Source: an uncultured Alphaproteobacteria bacterium (GTDB lineage Bacteria > Pseudomonadota > Alphaproteobacteria > CADEGL01). From it: a stretch of DNA of 64,000 nt. A program made the translations under genes and the position numbers. Shown piece after piece: positions 18,446-29,192 of the stretch. The DNA is taken from positions 24,733 to 88,732 of the forward strand of contig CADEGL010000002.1 in NCBI GenBank assembly GCA_902826885.1, given 5' to 3'. The notes under the pieces were generated by a model. That model was not told where the DNA came from and searched no databases. It saw only the letters and a program-made list of their open reading frames with translations. Position 1 is the first letter of the stretch; each line of letters begins with the position of its first letter.

Positions 18446-19830
18446 CCTAGCGGCAAGCGCAGGCGAAACGTCGTTCCCTTCGGACCCGAGGCGGCCAAGA
18501 GGATATCGCCGTCATGGGCGCGCAAGGTCTCGCGCACGATGGCCAGGCCGAGACCCGAACCGCCGGGGCGCGACGAACGCGCGAAGGGTGTGAACAGCGT
18601 GTCCTTCACGTCGTCGGGGATGCCCGCGCCGTCGTCCGCCACGGTCACGACCAGCATATCGGCGGTGGTGGCCGCGTCGATGCGCACCCGCTTGGCACCG
18701 GCCTCGGCCGCATTGCCGATCAAGTTGGCGAAGACGCGGAACAACTGGTTGCGGTCGCCCGACACGGCGACATCGTCGCCCGCCACGATCTCGACCGCGA
18801 CGCCGCGCGGCTCGGCCAGGGTCGATGCGGCCTCGGCCACGAGCGGACGCACGAGAACCCGCGTGCGGCGCGCGGACTGATCGGACTGGGCGTAGTCGAC
18901 CGTCCGGCCGCAGAGCGCGATGGCGCGGTCGATGGCCGCCATCAATCCCGGCGCCATCTTGCGCACGGCGGGGTCGTCGACCGAAGCCAGCCGGTCGGAA
19001 ATGAGCTGGGCGGTCTGTAGGATGTTGCGCAGATCGTGGTTGATGCGCGTAACGGCGGCGCCGAGCGTCGCCAGCCGCGCGCGCTCGCGTAAAGACGCGC
19101 GCAAGCCCGTCTCCATCTCGGCCAAGGCACGCTGGGCCACGCCGACTTCATCGGTGCGGCTGCTGGGTTCGATAGGAGCGGCGGCCTCGGGATCACTGCC
19201 GAACGCCGTCATGTTTTCGGTCAGCCGCCGCATCGGCCGCACGATCATCATTTGCAGAGCAAGATAGACTGCGGCGGCCGTCGCGAACGCGATGCCGAGC
19301 GAGAGGATTAGGATGCGCTCGGAATAGTCGACCATGCCTACGCGCATGACGGCTTCGTCCAAGGTGACCTCGACCAGCGTCTGCGGATCGCGCGGCGAGG
19401 GTGCGATGACCCGGATGATGTAGCGGCCGGAGCGGGAGAGCGCGGCGAAGGAATCGGCGATCAGACCGAAGAAGGTTTCCTGCCGCAGGTCGAAGGTCTG
19501 GTTGACCATGGGCGGCATGTCGACCGCCAGCATCAGGTGCCCAGCCTGCCCCGGCTTGTAGAGAGTAACGCCGAAGGACCCGACATGCTTCAGAATCTCG
19601 GCTTCGAGCGCGGGCGCCAGTTTATGATCGGGCGTGGCCTCCAACGCGAGTGTGGCCAGATGCGCGGCCGCGATGCGCTCTTGCAAATAGACCAGGCGAT
19701 AACGCGCGACCGACGGCGCATAAATGAACAGTTCGGCCAGCATGACGACGAAGATCGTCAGCCATAGAAGGCGCGAGGACAGGCCGCGCCAGAACGGCGG
19801 CAGCCGCAAGATGCGCGTGGTCATGGGCAT
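18442..19830 (-). CDS. Sensor histidine kinase, orphan
   Basis: A 462-residue inner-membrane kinase. Helices lie at about 17-35 and about 175-195, flanking a periplasmic sensor of about 140 residues, followed by a HAMP linker (about 195-250). The H box is INHDLRNILQ (His about 270), the N box GNAAEAG, G1 DDGAGIPD, the F box LFTPFARSS and G2 GGSGLGLAIV. All catalytic boxes are present. No response regulator is adjacent. The start MPMTTRI at 19830 could also be the ATG at 19824. Convergent and interlocked with rlmI. Confidence 0.88.
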   Translation of the reverse strand: MPMTTRILRLPPFWRGLSSRLLWLTIFVVMLAELFIYAPSVARYRLVYLQERIAAAHLATLALEATPDHKLAPALEAEILKHVGSFGVTLYKPGQAGHLMLAVDMPPMVNQTFDLRQETFFGLIADSFAALSRSGRYIIRVIAPSPRDPQTLVEVTLDEAVMRVGMVDYSERILILSLGIAFATAAAVYLALQMMIVRPMRRLTENMTAFGSDPEAAAPIEPSSRTDEVGVAQRALAEMETGLRASLRERARLATLGAAVTRINHDLRNILQTAQLISDRLASVDDPAVRKMAPGLMAAIDRAIALCGRTVDYAQSDQSARRTRVLVRPLVAEAASTLAEPRGVAVEIVAGDDVAVSGDRNQLFRVFANLIGNAAEAGAKRVRIDAATTADMLVVTVADDGAGIPDDVKDTLFTPFARSSRPGGSGLGLAIVRETLRAHDGDILLAASGPKGTTFRLRLPLG

Positions 19831-19852
19831 AGTATAGCGGAGAGCAGTGGGT

Positions 19853-21277
19853 TCAGCCGAAGCGCGCGAGGAAGCGGACGATCTTCTTGGTCCGCTCGCT
19901 GAACAGAGCGGCCGTGTAGAACGAGCCCGCGGCCCGCTTGCTGGCCTCGCCGAAGGTCGGATAGGGCGCGATCATGTTGGCGATGGCGCCGATCTTGAGC
20001 TTCTGGCCGATGGCCAGGGTCCAAAGCTGGATCATTTCGCCCGCCCGCGCGCCCACGATGGTCGCACCCAGGATATGCCCGCGCTTGGTGACGACGGCCT
20101 TCACGAAGCCTTCGGTCGCGCGCTCGGCCTGGGCGCGATCGTTTTCGGCGAAGGACCAGCGCAGGATGCGGATCGCCCCGTGCTTCTCCTTGGCCTCCGT
20201 CTCGGACATCCCGACATGGGCCAGCTCGGGCGAGGTGTAGGTGACCCAGGGCATGGCCCGCGTGTCGATTTTAGCAGGCAGGCGGAACAGCGCGTTGCGA
20301 ATGACGACGCCCGCCTGATAGCCCGCGTTGTGGGTGAACTGATAGCCGCCGGCCGCATCGCCGATGGCGTAAACGCGGCGGTTGGCCGTGCGCAGGCCCG
20401 CATCGACGGTCACACCTTGCGCCGTGTGGGCGATGCCCGCGGCTTCCAGATTCAAGTCGCGGAGATTCGCACGCCGCCCGACCGCGACCAGCAGATGGCT
20501 GCCTTCGATCACTTGTTCCGCGCCGTCGCGTGTCAGCGCCACCGCGACGCCCGCCCCGCGCCTCTCGACGCGCACGACCTTGGCGCCCTCGCGCAGATCG
20601 ATCCCGTCTGCTTTCAGACGCATGCGCAGGATGTCGACCAACTCGGGATCGTCCTTGGGCAGGATCGCGGCGGCCTCAAGAACCGTGACGGCCGCGCCAA
20701 GCCGCCGGTGCGCCTGCGCCAGTTCGCAGCCGATGGGACCGCCGCCGATCACCAGAAGATGCGCGGGCCGCTCGGTCAGATCGAAGATCGTTTCGTTGGT
20801 CAGATACGGCGTCCGGTCGAGACCGGGGATCGGCGGTACGAAGGCCGACGAGCCGGTCGCGATGACGAAGCGCCGCGCGCGAATATGCCGCCCGCCCGCC
20901 TCCACCGTATCCGGCGCCGTGAAACGCGCGGAGGCGCGGATCACGTTGACACCGAGGCCGGTGAACCGCTCTTCGGAATCGTTCGGTGCGATGGCGCCGA
21001 TCACGCCGTGGACATGCCGGTGAACCGCGGCGAAATCGGTTTCGGGCGCGCTTGTCACGATGCCGAAGCGTCGCGCGTTGCGCGCGGCATCCGCCGCATG
21101 CGCCGCGGCCAGAAGCGCCTTCGACGGCACGCAGCCGAAATTGAGGCAGTCGCCGCCCATCTCTCCGCGCTCGATCAGCACGGTGCTGGCGCCCAACTGC
21201 GACGCACCCGCCGCGACCGTCAGGCCGCCCGAGCCCGCGCCGATGACGCAGATATCGACCGACAAGATCTCGCTCAT
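19853..21277 (-). CDS. FAD-dependent pyridine nucleotide-disulfide oxidoreductase (MerA/Lpd-like)
   Basis: The 474-residue product begins with the FAD motif GAGSGG and has the redox-active disulfide in GGDCLNFGCVPSK near residue 45, an NAD(P) motif GGGPIGCELAQ near 180 and a C-terminal dimerisation domain. The canonical lipoamide dehydrogenase HPT is replaced by APYPTFGE, with Tyr in place of the catalytic His, and no C-terminal vicinal Cys pair is present. It is thus neither a standard lipoamide dehydrogenase nor a mercuric reductase. ATGA overlap with the upstream TVP38/TMEM64 gene suggests a membrane-linked disulfide or quinone role. Confidence 0.85.
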   Translation of the reverse strand: MSEILSVDICVIGAGSGGLTVAAGASQLGASTVLIERGEMGGDCLNFGCVPSKALLAAAHAADAARNARRFGIVTSAPETDFAAVHRHVHGVIGAIAPNDSEERFTGLGVNVIRASARFTAPDTVEAGGRHIRARRFVIATGSSAFVPPIPGLDRTPYLTNETIFDLTERPAHLLVIGGGPIGCELAQAHRRLGAAVTVLEAAAILPKDDPELVDILRMRLKADGIDLREGAKVVRVERRGAGVAVALTRDGAEQVIEGSHLLVAVGRRANLRDLNLEAAGIAHTAQGVTVDAGLRTANRRVYAIGDAAGGYQFTHNAGYQAGVVIRNALFRLPAKIDTRAMPWVTYTSPELAHVGMSETEAKEKHGAIRILRWSFAENDRAQAERATEGFVKAVVTKRGHILGATIVGARAGEMIQLWTLAIGQKLKIGAIANMIAPYPTFGEASKRAAGSFYTAALFSERTKKIVRFLARFG

Positions 21278-22008
21278 GGCTTTCCCCTTCGCGCCACGAC
21301 CTTCTTATAGATCACCGGCACGGCGGCCAGCGCCGCCAAACCGAGCAGCGGGATGAGGATCGATGGCTGGAGGATCAAGGACAGATCGGGTGAGCCACCC
21401 GCGGCCAGCACCGCGCCCAGCCCGTTGCCGATGCTCACGAACACAAAGGTCCCCGGCACGATGCCGATGAGGGTCGCCAGCGCGTAGGTGCCGAGCGGCA
21501 CGCCCAGGAACGCCGGCACCAGATTGACCAGCCAGAACGGGAACAGCGGCACGAGCCGCAGGATCAAAAGATAGCTGAAGGCATTCTCGCGAAACCCGGC
21601 CTCCATCCGCTTTACGAACGGCCCGATCCGCGCCGCGAAAACCTCGCGGAAGGCACCCCGCGCGGCCAGGAAGATGGCGATCGAGCCCAAGGTCGCGCCC
21701 ACGACCGTATAGGCCGTGCCGAGATAGAGGCCGAACAGGAAGCCGCCGATCACCGTAAGGAGCGCCCCGCCCGGGAGGGAGAAGGCCACCGCCACGGTGT
21801 AGAGGACGATATAGACCGCCGCCGCCAAGACCGGATCGCGGCCTGTCCAGGCTTCGAGCTGGGCATGGTGGGCGCGGAGCGCGTCCAGCCCGGCATAGCG
21901 ATGGAGCCCGAAGGCATAGAACAAAGCGAGACCGGCCGCGATGACCACGACCGGAATTAACCTGCGGATCGACCAAGGGCGCTTAGAAGAGGCGTCGGAC
22001 GTGTTCAT
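21274..22008 (-). CDS. TVP38/TMEM64 family membrane protein
   Basis: A 244-residue inner-membrane protein with a VTT/SNARE-assoc (DedA-like) domain. The conserved core includes FSLPGGALLTVIGGFLFG (about 95-112) and FPFWLVNLVPAFLGVPLGTY (about 165-184). Helices lie near residues 15-35, 60-80, 90-125, 165-215 and 220-235. It is translated just before the flavin oxidoreductase with a 4-bp overlap, an arrangement common in proteobacteria though its function is not established. The start is ATG at 22008. Confidence 0.88.
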   Translation of the reverse strand: MNTSDASSKRPWSIRRLIPVVVIAAGLALFYAFGLHRYAGLDALRAHHAQLEAWTGRDPVLAAAVYIVLYTVAVAFSLPGGALLTVIGGFLFGLYLGTAYTVVGATLGSIAIFLAARGAFREVFAARIGPFVKRMEAGFRENAFSYLLILRLVPLFPFWLVNLVPAFLGVPLGTYALATLIGIVPGTFVFVSIGNGLGAVLAAGGSPDLSLILQPSILIPLLGLAALAAVPVIYKKVVARRGKP

Positions 22009-22128
22009 GGGCGCAAAATCAGGGCGAAAATCGGGTTTTTCCGGGCGCGAAACAGGCCGGCATTCTACACAGGCGGGTTACGGCCACCATTCAACAAGCC
22101 GTGAAGGCGCGCCCGGAGGGGTGGTTGG

Positions 22129-22157
22129 TTGACTTGAAAGGGGGCCTCCCGTATACA
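22129..22157 (+). promoter_or_regulatory. Strong sigma-70 promoter of the rpmH operon
   Basis: TTGACT at 22129-22134 (-35) and TATACA at 22152-22157 (-10) are separated by exactly 17 bp, about 40 bp before the rpmH start. Both hexamers match the consensus at 5 of 6 positions or better, as expected for a ribosomal protein operon. Confidence 0.85.
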
Positions 22158-22195
22158 GCGGCGCGGTTAAAAACCCCGGAATTTCGGAGATTTCA

Positions 22196-22330
22196 GTGAA
22201 GCGCCCTTATCAACCGAGCGTGCTTGTTCGCAAGCGCCGGCACGGCTTCCGTTCCCGTATGGCCACGGTGGGGGGCCGCCGGGTTTTGTCCACGCGCCGC
22301 GCCAAGGGTCGCAAGCGCCTGTCCGCGTAG
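22196..22330 (+). CDS. rpmH: 50S ribosomal protein L34
   Basis: The 44-residue basic protein reads, after a GTG start, [17 protein letters not shown], then [20 protein letters not shown], then RKRLSA. This is the complete L34 sequence at its standard length. The GTG at 22196 has CGGAGA upstream at 22185-22190. It precedes rnpA by 4 bp, the near-universal rpmH-rnpA arrangement. Confidence 0.97.
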   Translation: MKRPYQPSVLVRKRRHGFRSRMATVGGRRVLSTRRAKGRKRLSA

Positions 22331-22334
22331 GACG

Positions 22335-22700
22335 ATGCAGGTCGCCGTCGGGCGCCTCAAGAACCGTCCAGAGTTTCTTCGCGTCGCCGCCGCGCGGCGG
22401 AAGTGGGTCGCGCCGGGCCTCATCCTGCAAGCGCGCGCATCGGAGCACGCCGATGACTCCCCCGCCTGCCGCGTCGGCTTCACCGCCACCCGCAAGATCG
22501 GCAATGCCGTGGTGCGCAACCGCGCGCGCCGCCGCCTGCGCGCCGCGGTGCAGAATGTGATGCCGGCCCATGCCAAGCCGGGCTACGACTTCGTCCTCAT
22601 CGCGCGCGGCGAGACCGCGCGCCGTCCCTATCCCGCCCTGCTAGGCGATCTGTCCGAGGCGCTCAAGCGCCTGGGCGCCTGGCGCGACGCCGCGTCGTAA
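22335..22700 (+). CDS. rnpA: Ribonuclease P protein component
   Basis: The protein subunit that helps the RNase P RNA bind and process pre-tRNA 5' leaders. The 121-residue product has the RNR signature KIGNAVVRNRARRRLRAAV near residue 55 and the family start GRLKNRPEFLRVAA. The ATG at 22335 is 4 bp after the rpmH stop. The RNase P RNA gene itself is not in the window. Confidence 0.95.
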   Translation: MQVAVGRLKNRPEFLRVAAARRKWVAPGLILQARASEHADDSPACRVGFTATRKIGNAVVRNRARRRLRAAVQNVMPAHAKPGYDFVLIARGETARRPYPALLGDLSEALKRLGAWRDAAS

Positions 22701-22712
22701 CGTCCGCGTGCG

Positions 22713-22985
22713 ATGATGCGTGTTCGCGACCTGCCGGGCCTGCCGCTTCGTGTGTTGATCCGCACCTATCAGTGGGGCATCGCGCCTGTGATGGCGCCGC
22801 GCTGCCGCTTTCTGCCGAGCTGTTCGAACTATGCGCTGGAGGCCATCGAGCGGCACGGCGCGATCCGGGGCACGTGGCTGACCGTCCGCCGCATGGCCCG
22901 CTGTCATCCCTGGGGCGGTCATGGCTACGATCCCGTGCCCGATGAGTGCTGCGGGCATCACGCGAAACCCGAGTCGGTGCGTTAA
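22713..22985 (+). CDS. yidD: Membrane protein insertion efficiency factor YidD
   Basis: A small (90 residues) membrane-associated protein that assists YidC-dependent insertion. The family core is [20 protein letters not shown] followed by [14 protein letters not shown] and [14 protein letters not shown]. Two adjacent ATGs (22713 and 22716) are possible. The stop TAA overlaps the yidC ATG by one base, so translation is coupled. Confidence 0.95.
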   Translation: MMRVRDLPGLPLRVLIRTYQWGIAPVMAPRCRFLPSCSNYALEAIERHGAIRGTWLTVRRMARCHPWGGHGYDPVPDECCGHHAKPESVR

Positions 22986-24781
22986 TGGACCAGAAGAATC
23001 TGCTTATCGCCGTGCTGATCTCGCTCGCGGTCCTGGTGGGCTTTCAATACCTCTATGAAAAGCCGCGGCAAGAGCGCGCCGCCCAGCAGGCCGCGCAACA
23101 ACAAGCGGCCCAGCAATCCGCGACACCCACCGCCCCCGCCACGCCCGCGGCGCCGGGAGCGCCCAGCGTTCCGGGCGTGTCGGCGCCACAAGGCACCATG
23201 CAGGCGCCCGCTCTGCTCGACCCCGCTTCGCTGCGCGCCGCGCGGCAGGAGGTGCTGAAATCCAGCCCCCGCATCCGCATCAAGACGCCGCGTCTACACG
23301 GCTCGATCGCGCTGAAGGGCGCGCGCTTCGACGACCTGACCCTGGCCGACTACCACGAGACAGTCGATCCCACGAGCCCCGAGATCGCGCTTCTCGCGCC
23401 CGTCGGCGCGCCGAAGGCGTACTTCACCGAATTCGGCTGGACCGCGCCGGCCTCGGCCAACGTCCCCGTGCCCGACGCGGACACGGTGTGGACGGCCGAT
23501 GGCGCGACGCTGACGCCCGAGACGCCCGTGACGCTGACCTGGGACAACGGCCAGGGCTTGCGCTTCTCGCGCACGATCTCGGTCGACGAAAACTTCATGT
23601 TCTCGATCGCACAGAAGATCGAGAACACGGGTACGGCACCCGTCACGCTTTATCCTTATGCCCTGACCTCGCGCTGGGAAACGCCGCAGACGGCGGGCTT
23701 CTACATCCTGCATGAAGGTCCGCTGACCGTCCTGAACGACACGCTGAAGGAGTACAGCTACAAGGACCTTCAGGAAGACAAGCAGATCAAGGGCGAAAGC
23801 TCGGCCGGCGGCTGGGTCGGCATCACCGACAAGTACTGGATGGTCGCCCTCGTTCCCGACAAGGCCCAGAAGAAGCTGGAGGCGCGCCTGTCCTATCGCC
23901 AGGAAGGCGGCGCGGACAAATACCAAGCCGACTATGTCGGCCTTGATGCCCAGACGGTGGCACCGGGCGCATCGGTCGAGACCAAGAGCCTGATGTTCGC
24001 CGGCGCCAAGCAAGTGCGCCTGCTCGATCACTACGCCGAGGAATACGGCATCGAAAAGTTCGACCGCGCCATTGTCTTTCGCTGGCTCTACTTCCTGGCC
24101 AAGCCGCTGTTCTACGGCCTGTCCTACATCTACGACCTGACTGGCAATTTCGGCATCGCCATCCTGGTGCTGGTCGTGTTCGTGAAGATCCTGTTCTTCC
24201 CGCTGGCCAACAAATCGTACCGCTCGATGAGCCGTATGAAGGTCCTGCAGCCGGAAATGGCGAAGATCAAGGAACGCGTCGGCGACGACCGCCAGAAGAT
24301 GCACCAGGAAGTGATGGCGATGTACAAGCGGGAGAAGATCAATCCCGCCTCGGGCTGCCTGCCCATCCTGGTACAGATTCCGGTCTTCTTCTGCCTCTAC
24401 GAGGTGTTGTACGTCACCATCGAAATGCGGCACGCGCCGTTCTTCGGCTGGATCAAGGATCTGTCAGCGCCCGATCCGACCACGATCTTCAACCTGTTCG
24501 GCCTGATTCCCTTCACGCCGCCGCATTTCCTCATGATCGGCGCGTGGCCGCTGATCATGGGCGTCACCATGTTCCTACAGCAGAAGCTGAACCCGCAGCC
24601 GACCGATCCCATCCAGGCCAAGATCTTCATGTTCCTGCCGATCATCTTCACGGTGATGCTGGCCTCGTTCCCGGCGGGTCTCGTGATCTATTGGGCCTGG
24701 AACAACATCCTGTCGATCGCGCAGCAATGGATCATCATGCGCCAGGTCGAGCGGGAAAAAGCGCGCGGGAAAAAAACCTGA
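22985..24781 (+). CDS. yidC: Membrane protein insertase YidC
   Basis: Inserts and folds inner-membrane proteins with or without SecYEG. The 598-residue product has an N-terminal helix (NLLIAVLISLAVLVGFQYLY), a Gln/Ala/Pro-rich linker (about 28-80), a periplasmic beta-supersandwich domain (about 80-350) and the conserved C-terminal Oxa1 core with helices from about 360 to 580, including GIAILVLVVFVKILFFPLAN and ASGCLPILVQIPVFFCLYEV. The start is ATG at 22985. The order rpmH-rnpA-yidD-yidC is canonical. Confidence 0.97.
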   Translation: MDQKNLLIAVLISLAVLVGFQYLYEKPRQERAAQQAAQQQAAQQSATPTAPATPAAPGAPSVPGVSAPQGTMQAPALLDPASLRAARQEVLKSSPRIRIKTPRLHGSIALKGARFDDLTLADYHETVDPTSPEIALLAPVGAPKAYFTEFGWTAPASANVPVPDADTVWTADGATLTPETPVTLTWDNGQGLRFSRTISVDENFMFSIAQKIENTGTAPVTLYPYALTSRWETPQTAGFYILHEGPLTVLNDTLKEYSYKDLQEDKQIKGESSAGGWVGITDKYWMVALVPDKAQKKLEARLSYRQEGGADKYQADYVGLDAQTVAPGASVETKSLMFAGAKQVRLLDHYAEEYGIEKFDRAIVFRWLYFLAKPLFYGLSYIYDLTGNFGIAILVLVVFVKILFFPLANKSYRSMSRMKVLQPEMAKIKERVGDDRQKMHQEVMAMYKREKINPASGCLPILVQIPVFFCLYEVLYVTIEMRHAPFFGWIKDLSAPDPTTIFNLFGLIPFTPPHFLMIGAWPLIMGVTMFLQQKLNPQPTDPIQAKIFMFLPIIFTVMLASFPAGLVIYWAWNNILSIAQQWIIMRQVEREKARGKKT

Positions 24782-24795
24782 GCGACGCGGAGGCG

Positions 24796-25419
24796 ATGGA
24801 GCGCGGACGGCTGCTGTTCGCGCAAGCTTGCGAGTTCGTCGCCGGGGCTGCGAACGAAGCATCCCTGCCGCAGCCGGCCTTGCCCGAGATTGCCTTCGCC
24901 GGCCGCTCCAATGTGGGCAAGTCGAGCCTGATCAACGCGCTGGTCGGCCACAAACGGCTGGCGCGCGTATCGTTGACGCCGGGACGCACCCAGCAGCTCA
25001 ACTTCTTCAGTCTGGGCGGCGCCTTGATGCTGGTCGACCTGCCCGGTTATGGCCACGCGGCCGCCGCCAAGCGGCAGATCCGGTCCTGGACCAGCTTGAT
25101 CCACGCCTACCTACGCGGCCGGCCGAACCTGCGGCGCGTGGTGGTGCTGGTCGATTCGCGCCACGGGCTCAAGCCCAACGACCACGCGCTGATGGCCGAA
25201 CTGGATGACGTGGCCGTGTCGTATCAGATCGTCCTGACCAAGGCCGACAAGGCCGGCGATGCCCCGGTGAAGGCGGCTTTCGCATCCGTTTCCGGCGCTA
25301 TCGCCAAGCGCCCCGCCGCGCATCCCGAGATCGCGGTCACCAGCGCCGAGACAGGCGCGGGTATCCCGGAGTTGCGCGCGTCCATCGCCGCGCTGGCGAG
25401 CGAAACGGGCTTCCGCTAA
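24796..25419 (+). CDS. engB: Ribosome biogenesis GTP-binding protein EngB/YihA
   Basis: An essential GTPase for 50S subunit assembly. The 207-residue product has G1 [14 protein letters not shown] near residue 38, the switch I Thr in [12 protein letters not shown]3 DLPGYGHA, G4 TKAD and G5 TSAETGAG. The ATG at 24796 starts 14 bp after yidC; the GGAGG just upstream is only 2 bp from it, so an upstream CTG at 24778 inside the yidC tail cannot be excluded. Cotranscribed with yidC and argB. Confidence 0.95.
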   Translation: MERGRLLFAQACEFVAGAANEASLPQPALPEIAFAGRSNVGKSSLINALVGHKRLARVSLTPGRTQQLNFFSLGGALMLVDLPGYGHAAAAKRQIRSWTSLIHAYLRGRPNLRRVVVLVDSRHGLKPNDHALMAELDDVAVSYQIVLTKADKAGDAPVKAAFASVSGAIAKRPAAHPEIAVTSAETGAGIPELRASIAALASETGFR

Positions 25420-25430
25420 AGTCCCGCGCC

Positions 25431-26345
25431 ATGACGGAAAGCAAGAACATCGGCGAGACCAAGCACTGGCTGCGCACCGCGCGCACGATCAGCGAGGCCT
25501 TGCCGTTCCTGCGCGCCTATGCCGGCAAGACCTTCGTCATCAAATACGGCGGACACGCCATGGGCGACACCGCGCTGGGCGAAAGCTTCGCGCGCGACGT
25601 GGTGCTTCTGAAGCAGGTCGGCATCAACCCCGTGGTCGTCCATGGCGGCGGGCCCCAGATCGGCCAGATGCTGGAGCGCCTGAAGATCAAGAGCGAATTC
25701 ATCGACGGGCTGCGCGTGACCGATACCGCGACCGTCGAGGTGGTCGAGATGGTCCTATCGGGCACGATCAACAAGCAGATCGTGGCCTCGATCAACGCGG
25801 CCGGAGGACGCTCGGTCGGCCTGTCGGGCAAGGACAGCAACCTGATCGTGGCCGAGAAGCTGCGGCGCACGAAGAAGGACCCGGACTCCAACATCGAGAA
25901 GGTGCTGGATCTGGGCTTCGTCGGCGAGCCCAAGGAGATCAATCCGGGCGTGCTGGAGATGTTCGCGAAGTCGGACATCATCCCAGTGGTCGCACCCGTG
26001 GGCATCGGGCGCGACGGCCAGACCTACAATGTCAATGCCGACACGGCGGCGGGCGCCATCGCGGGCGCCTTGGGCGCTACGCGGTTCTATCTGCTGACCG
26101 ACGTGATGGGCGTCTTGGACAAGGACGGCAAGCTGATCCCCGAACTGACGCTTCACGACGTGCAGCGGCTGATCGGCGATCACACGATCAAGGGCGGCAT
26201 GATTCCCAAGGTCGAGACCTGCGTGGACGCGGTGAAGCGCGGCGTGGACGCGGGCGTGATCCTGGACGGGCGTATCCCGCACGTGCTTTTGCTCGAAATC
26301 TTCACCGACCACGGCATCGGTACGCTGATCCGCAAGGCGGAATAG
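25431..26345 (+). CDS. argB: Acetylglutamate kinase
   Basis: Phosphorylates N-acetylglutamate, the second step of arginine synthesis and usually the feedback-controlled one. The 304-residue product has the amino acid kinase features KYGGHAMGD near residue 39, [13 protein letters not shown] near 70, [14 protein letters not shown] near 130, and the conserved [14 protein letters not shown] near 200 and GGMIPKV near 255. It starts 11 bp after engB. The longer N-terminal helix ([19 protein letters not shown]) is typical of hexameric, arginine-sensitive forms. Confidence 0.96.
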   Translation: MTESKNIGETKHWLRTARTISEALPFLRAYAGKTFVIKYGGHAMGDTALGESFARDVVLLKQVGINPVVVHGGGPQIGQMLERLKIKSEFIDGLRVTDTATVEVVEMVLSGTINKQIVASINAAGGRSVGLSGKDSNLIVAEKLRRTKKDPDSNIEKVLDLGFVGEPKEINPGVLEMFAKSDIIPVVAPVGIGRDGQTYNVNADTAAGAIAGALGATRFYLLTDVMGVLDKDGKLIPELTLHDVQRLIGDHTIKGGMIPKVETCVDAVKRGVDAGVILDGRIPHVLLLEIFTDHGIGTLIRKAE

Positions 26346-26391
26346 CCCGCCGCCCCTTGCGGCCACACCGCCGCGACCCCAGACTCCTCGC

Positions 26392-27087
26392 ATGCAGACA
26401 CCGCCTCGCAGCGGCTGGGCCACCGGGCGCTTCGACGCCTGGTTGTTCGACCTGGACAACACGCTCTATCACCATTCCTGCGACCTGTTCGCCCAGATGG
26501 ACGAGCGGATGCAGGCGTTCATCTGCGAGACGTTGGCCATCGACCAGACAGAGGCGCGCGCCCTCCAGAAGGGCTATTACGAGAGCCACGGCACCACCCT
26601 GCGGGGGCTGATGGACCATCACGGTGTCGATCCGCACCGCTTCACCGAGTTCGTCCACGCGATCGACGTGACGCCGGTGCCCGCCTCGCCCGCGCTCGAT
26701 ACCGCGCTGTCCCGCCTGCCCGGCCGCAAGATCGTCTTCACCAACGGCTCGGCGCGCCACGCCGAGAACGTGATGGCGCGCCTGGGCGTGGCCCATCATT
26801 TCGAGGCCGTCTTCGATATCGCCGCGGCCAATTTCGTGCCCAAGCCCGCGGTGGAATCCTATCGCCGGGTGGTCCAGCGTTTCGGCTTGGCGCCGCGCCG
26901 CACGCTGATGCTGGACGATGCCGCGCGCAATCTCGTCCCGGCGGCCGCGCTCGGCATGACCACCGTCTGGGTCCGCACGGAGCTGCCGCATGGGCGCGAG
27001 GGCTCGGACGGCGACCATGTGCACCACGTGGCCGACGATCTGGCCGTCTGGCTCGACCATGCCATGGGCGTTTCCGGCAATCCTTAG
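26392..27087 (+). CDS. HAD-superfamily pyrimidine 5'-nucleotidase
   Basis: A 231-residue HAD hydrolase of the Sdt1/YjjG-like group, probably dephosphorylating pyrimidine nucleoside monophosphates. Motif I is [10 protein letters not shown] (nucleophile Asp about 18), motif [12 protein letters not shown] near 113, the motif III Lys in VPKPAVESY near 150, and motif [11 protein letters not shown] near 175. The ATG at 26392 precedes the conserved [14 protein letters not shown]. It lies in the same direction between argB and dapD. Confidence 0.88.
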   Translation: MQTPPRSGWATGRFDAWLFDLDNTLYHHSCDLFAQMDERMQAFICETLAIDQTEARALQKGYYESHGTTLRGLMDHHGVDPHRFTEFVHAIDVTPVPASPALDTALSRLPGRKIVFTNGSARHAENVMARLGVAHHFEAVFDIAAANFVPKPAVESYRRVVQRFGLAPRRTLMLDDAARNLVPAAALGMTTVWVRTELPHGREGSDGDHVHHVADDLAVWLDHAMGVSGNP

Positions 27088-27163
27088 CCGAGGCGGCGTT
27101 GACAGGAGCGGCGGCGCTGTCCCATCTTCGCCGCGCCCCATCCCTCCTGCCATCGAGAAAGCC

Positions 27164-28020
<857 letters not shown>

Positions 28021-28021
<1 letters not shown>

Positions 28022-29181
28022 TGCCGATCGATTCCGTCGAACTGTCGCAGGCGCTGATCCGCTGCCCCAGCGTGACGCCCGTGGACGCGGGCGTCCTGGG
28101 CGTGTTGGAAGGCGCATTGAAGCCGCTCGGCTTCGCCTGCCATCGCAAGACCTTCTCGGAAGAAGGCACCCCGGACGTCGACAATCTCTATGCCCGCATC
28201 GGCACCAAGGGGCCGCATTTCTGCTTCGCCGGCCACACCGACGTGGTGCCGGTGGGCGACCGCGACGCCTGGACCCATGATCCGTTCGGCGCCGAAATCG
28301 TCGACGGCCGCCTCTATGGGCGTGGCGCCGTCGACATGAAATCGGCGGTCGCGGCCTTCGCGGCGGCGGCGGAGCGGTTCCTGGCCGAGCGCGGCAAGGA
28401 TTTCGGCGGCTCGATCAGCATGCTGATCACCAACGACGAAGAGGCCGTCTCCATCAACGGCACCCGCAAGGTGCTGGAATGGATCAAGTCGCGCGGCGAG
28501 ACCATCGACGCCTGCGTGGTGGGCGAACCCACCAACGCCAAGTCGTTCGGCGACATGGCCAAGATCGGCCGGCGCGGCAACATGAATGCGTACCTGACCG
28601 TCTACGGCACGCAAGGCCACACGGCCTATCCGCATCTGGCCGACAGCCCCGTGCCGCGTTTGGCGCAGATGCTGGTCGCCATCACCTCCGAGCCGATCGA
28701 CCAGGGCACCAAGTATTTCCAACCGACGATCCTGCAGGTCACCAGCGTCGATATCGGCAACCCGGCCATGAACGTGATCCCCGCCCAGGCCAAGGTGCGG
28801 ATGAATTCGCGCTTCAACGACCTGCAAACGCCGGAGACCTTGGAGAAGTGGCTGCGCGAGCGCTTCGACCGCGTGATCGCGAGCCACGGCGGCCGTTACG
28901 ACCTCACCATCGATTCCGGCGGCGACGTCTTCCTGACGCCCGAGGGTCCGTTGTCGGAACTGATCGTCGGCGTGATCGGCCAGATCGCCGGGCGGCGCCC
29001 GGATCTGACGACCACGGGCGGCACCTCCGATGCGCGCTTCATCAAGGATTATTGCCCGGTGGTGGAGTTCGGTCTGGTCGGCCAGACGATGCACAAGGTC
29101 GACGAGAACACGCCCGTCGAAGACATCCGCAAGCTGACCGACATCTACAAGGGCATTCTGGATGGTTACTTCCCCAACTGA
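28021..29181 (+). CDS. dapE: Succinyl-diaminopimelate desuccinylase
   Basis: A zinc metallohydrolase giving LL-diaminopimelate for lysine and peptidoglycan. The 386-residue product shows M20 peptidase landmarks: FAGHTDVVPVGD (first His ligand), YGRGAVDMKSAVAAF (bridging Asp), TNDEEAVSINGT (catalytic Glu) and GGTSDARFIKDYCPVVEFG. The ATG at 28021 is shared with the last base of the dapD stop, so translation is coupled. DapD and DapE together indicate the succinylase branch of the pathway. Confidence 0.97.
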
Positions 29182-29192
29182 GTGAAGTTGGT

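Noticed and set aside
19853-21277. Mercuric reductase
   Set aside because: The HMA domain and the C-terminal vicinal Cys pair required for Hg(II) reduction are absent, and no mer genes are nearby.
22009-22195. Replication origin upstream of rpmH
   Set aside because: rpmH adjoins oriC in many bacteria, but no cluster of DnaA boxes or dnaA gene is seen here; the region reads as an ordinary promoter.
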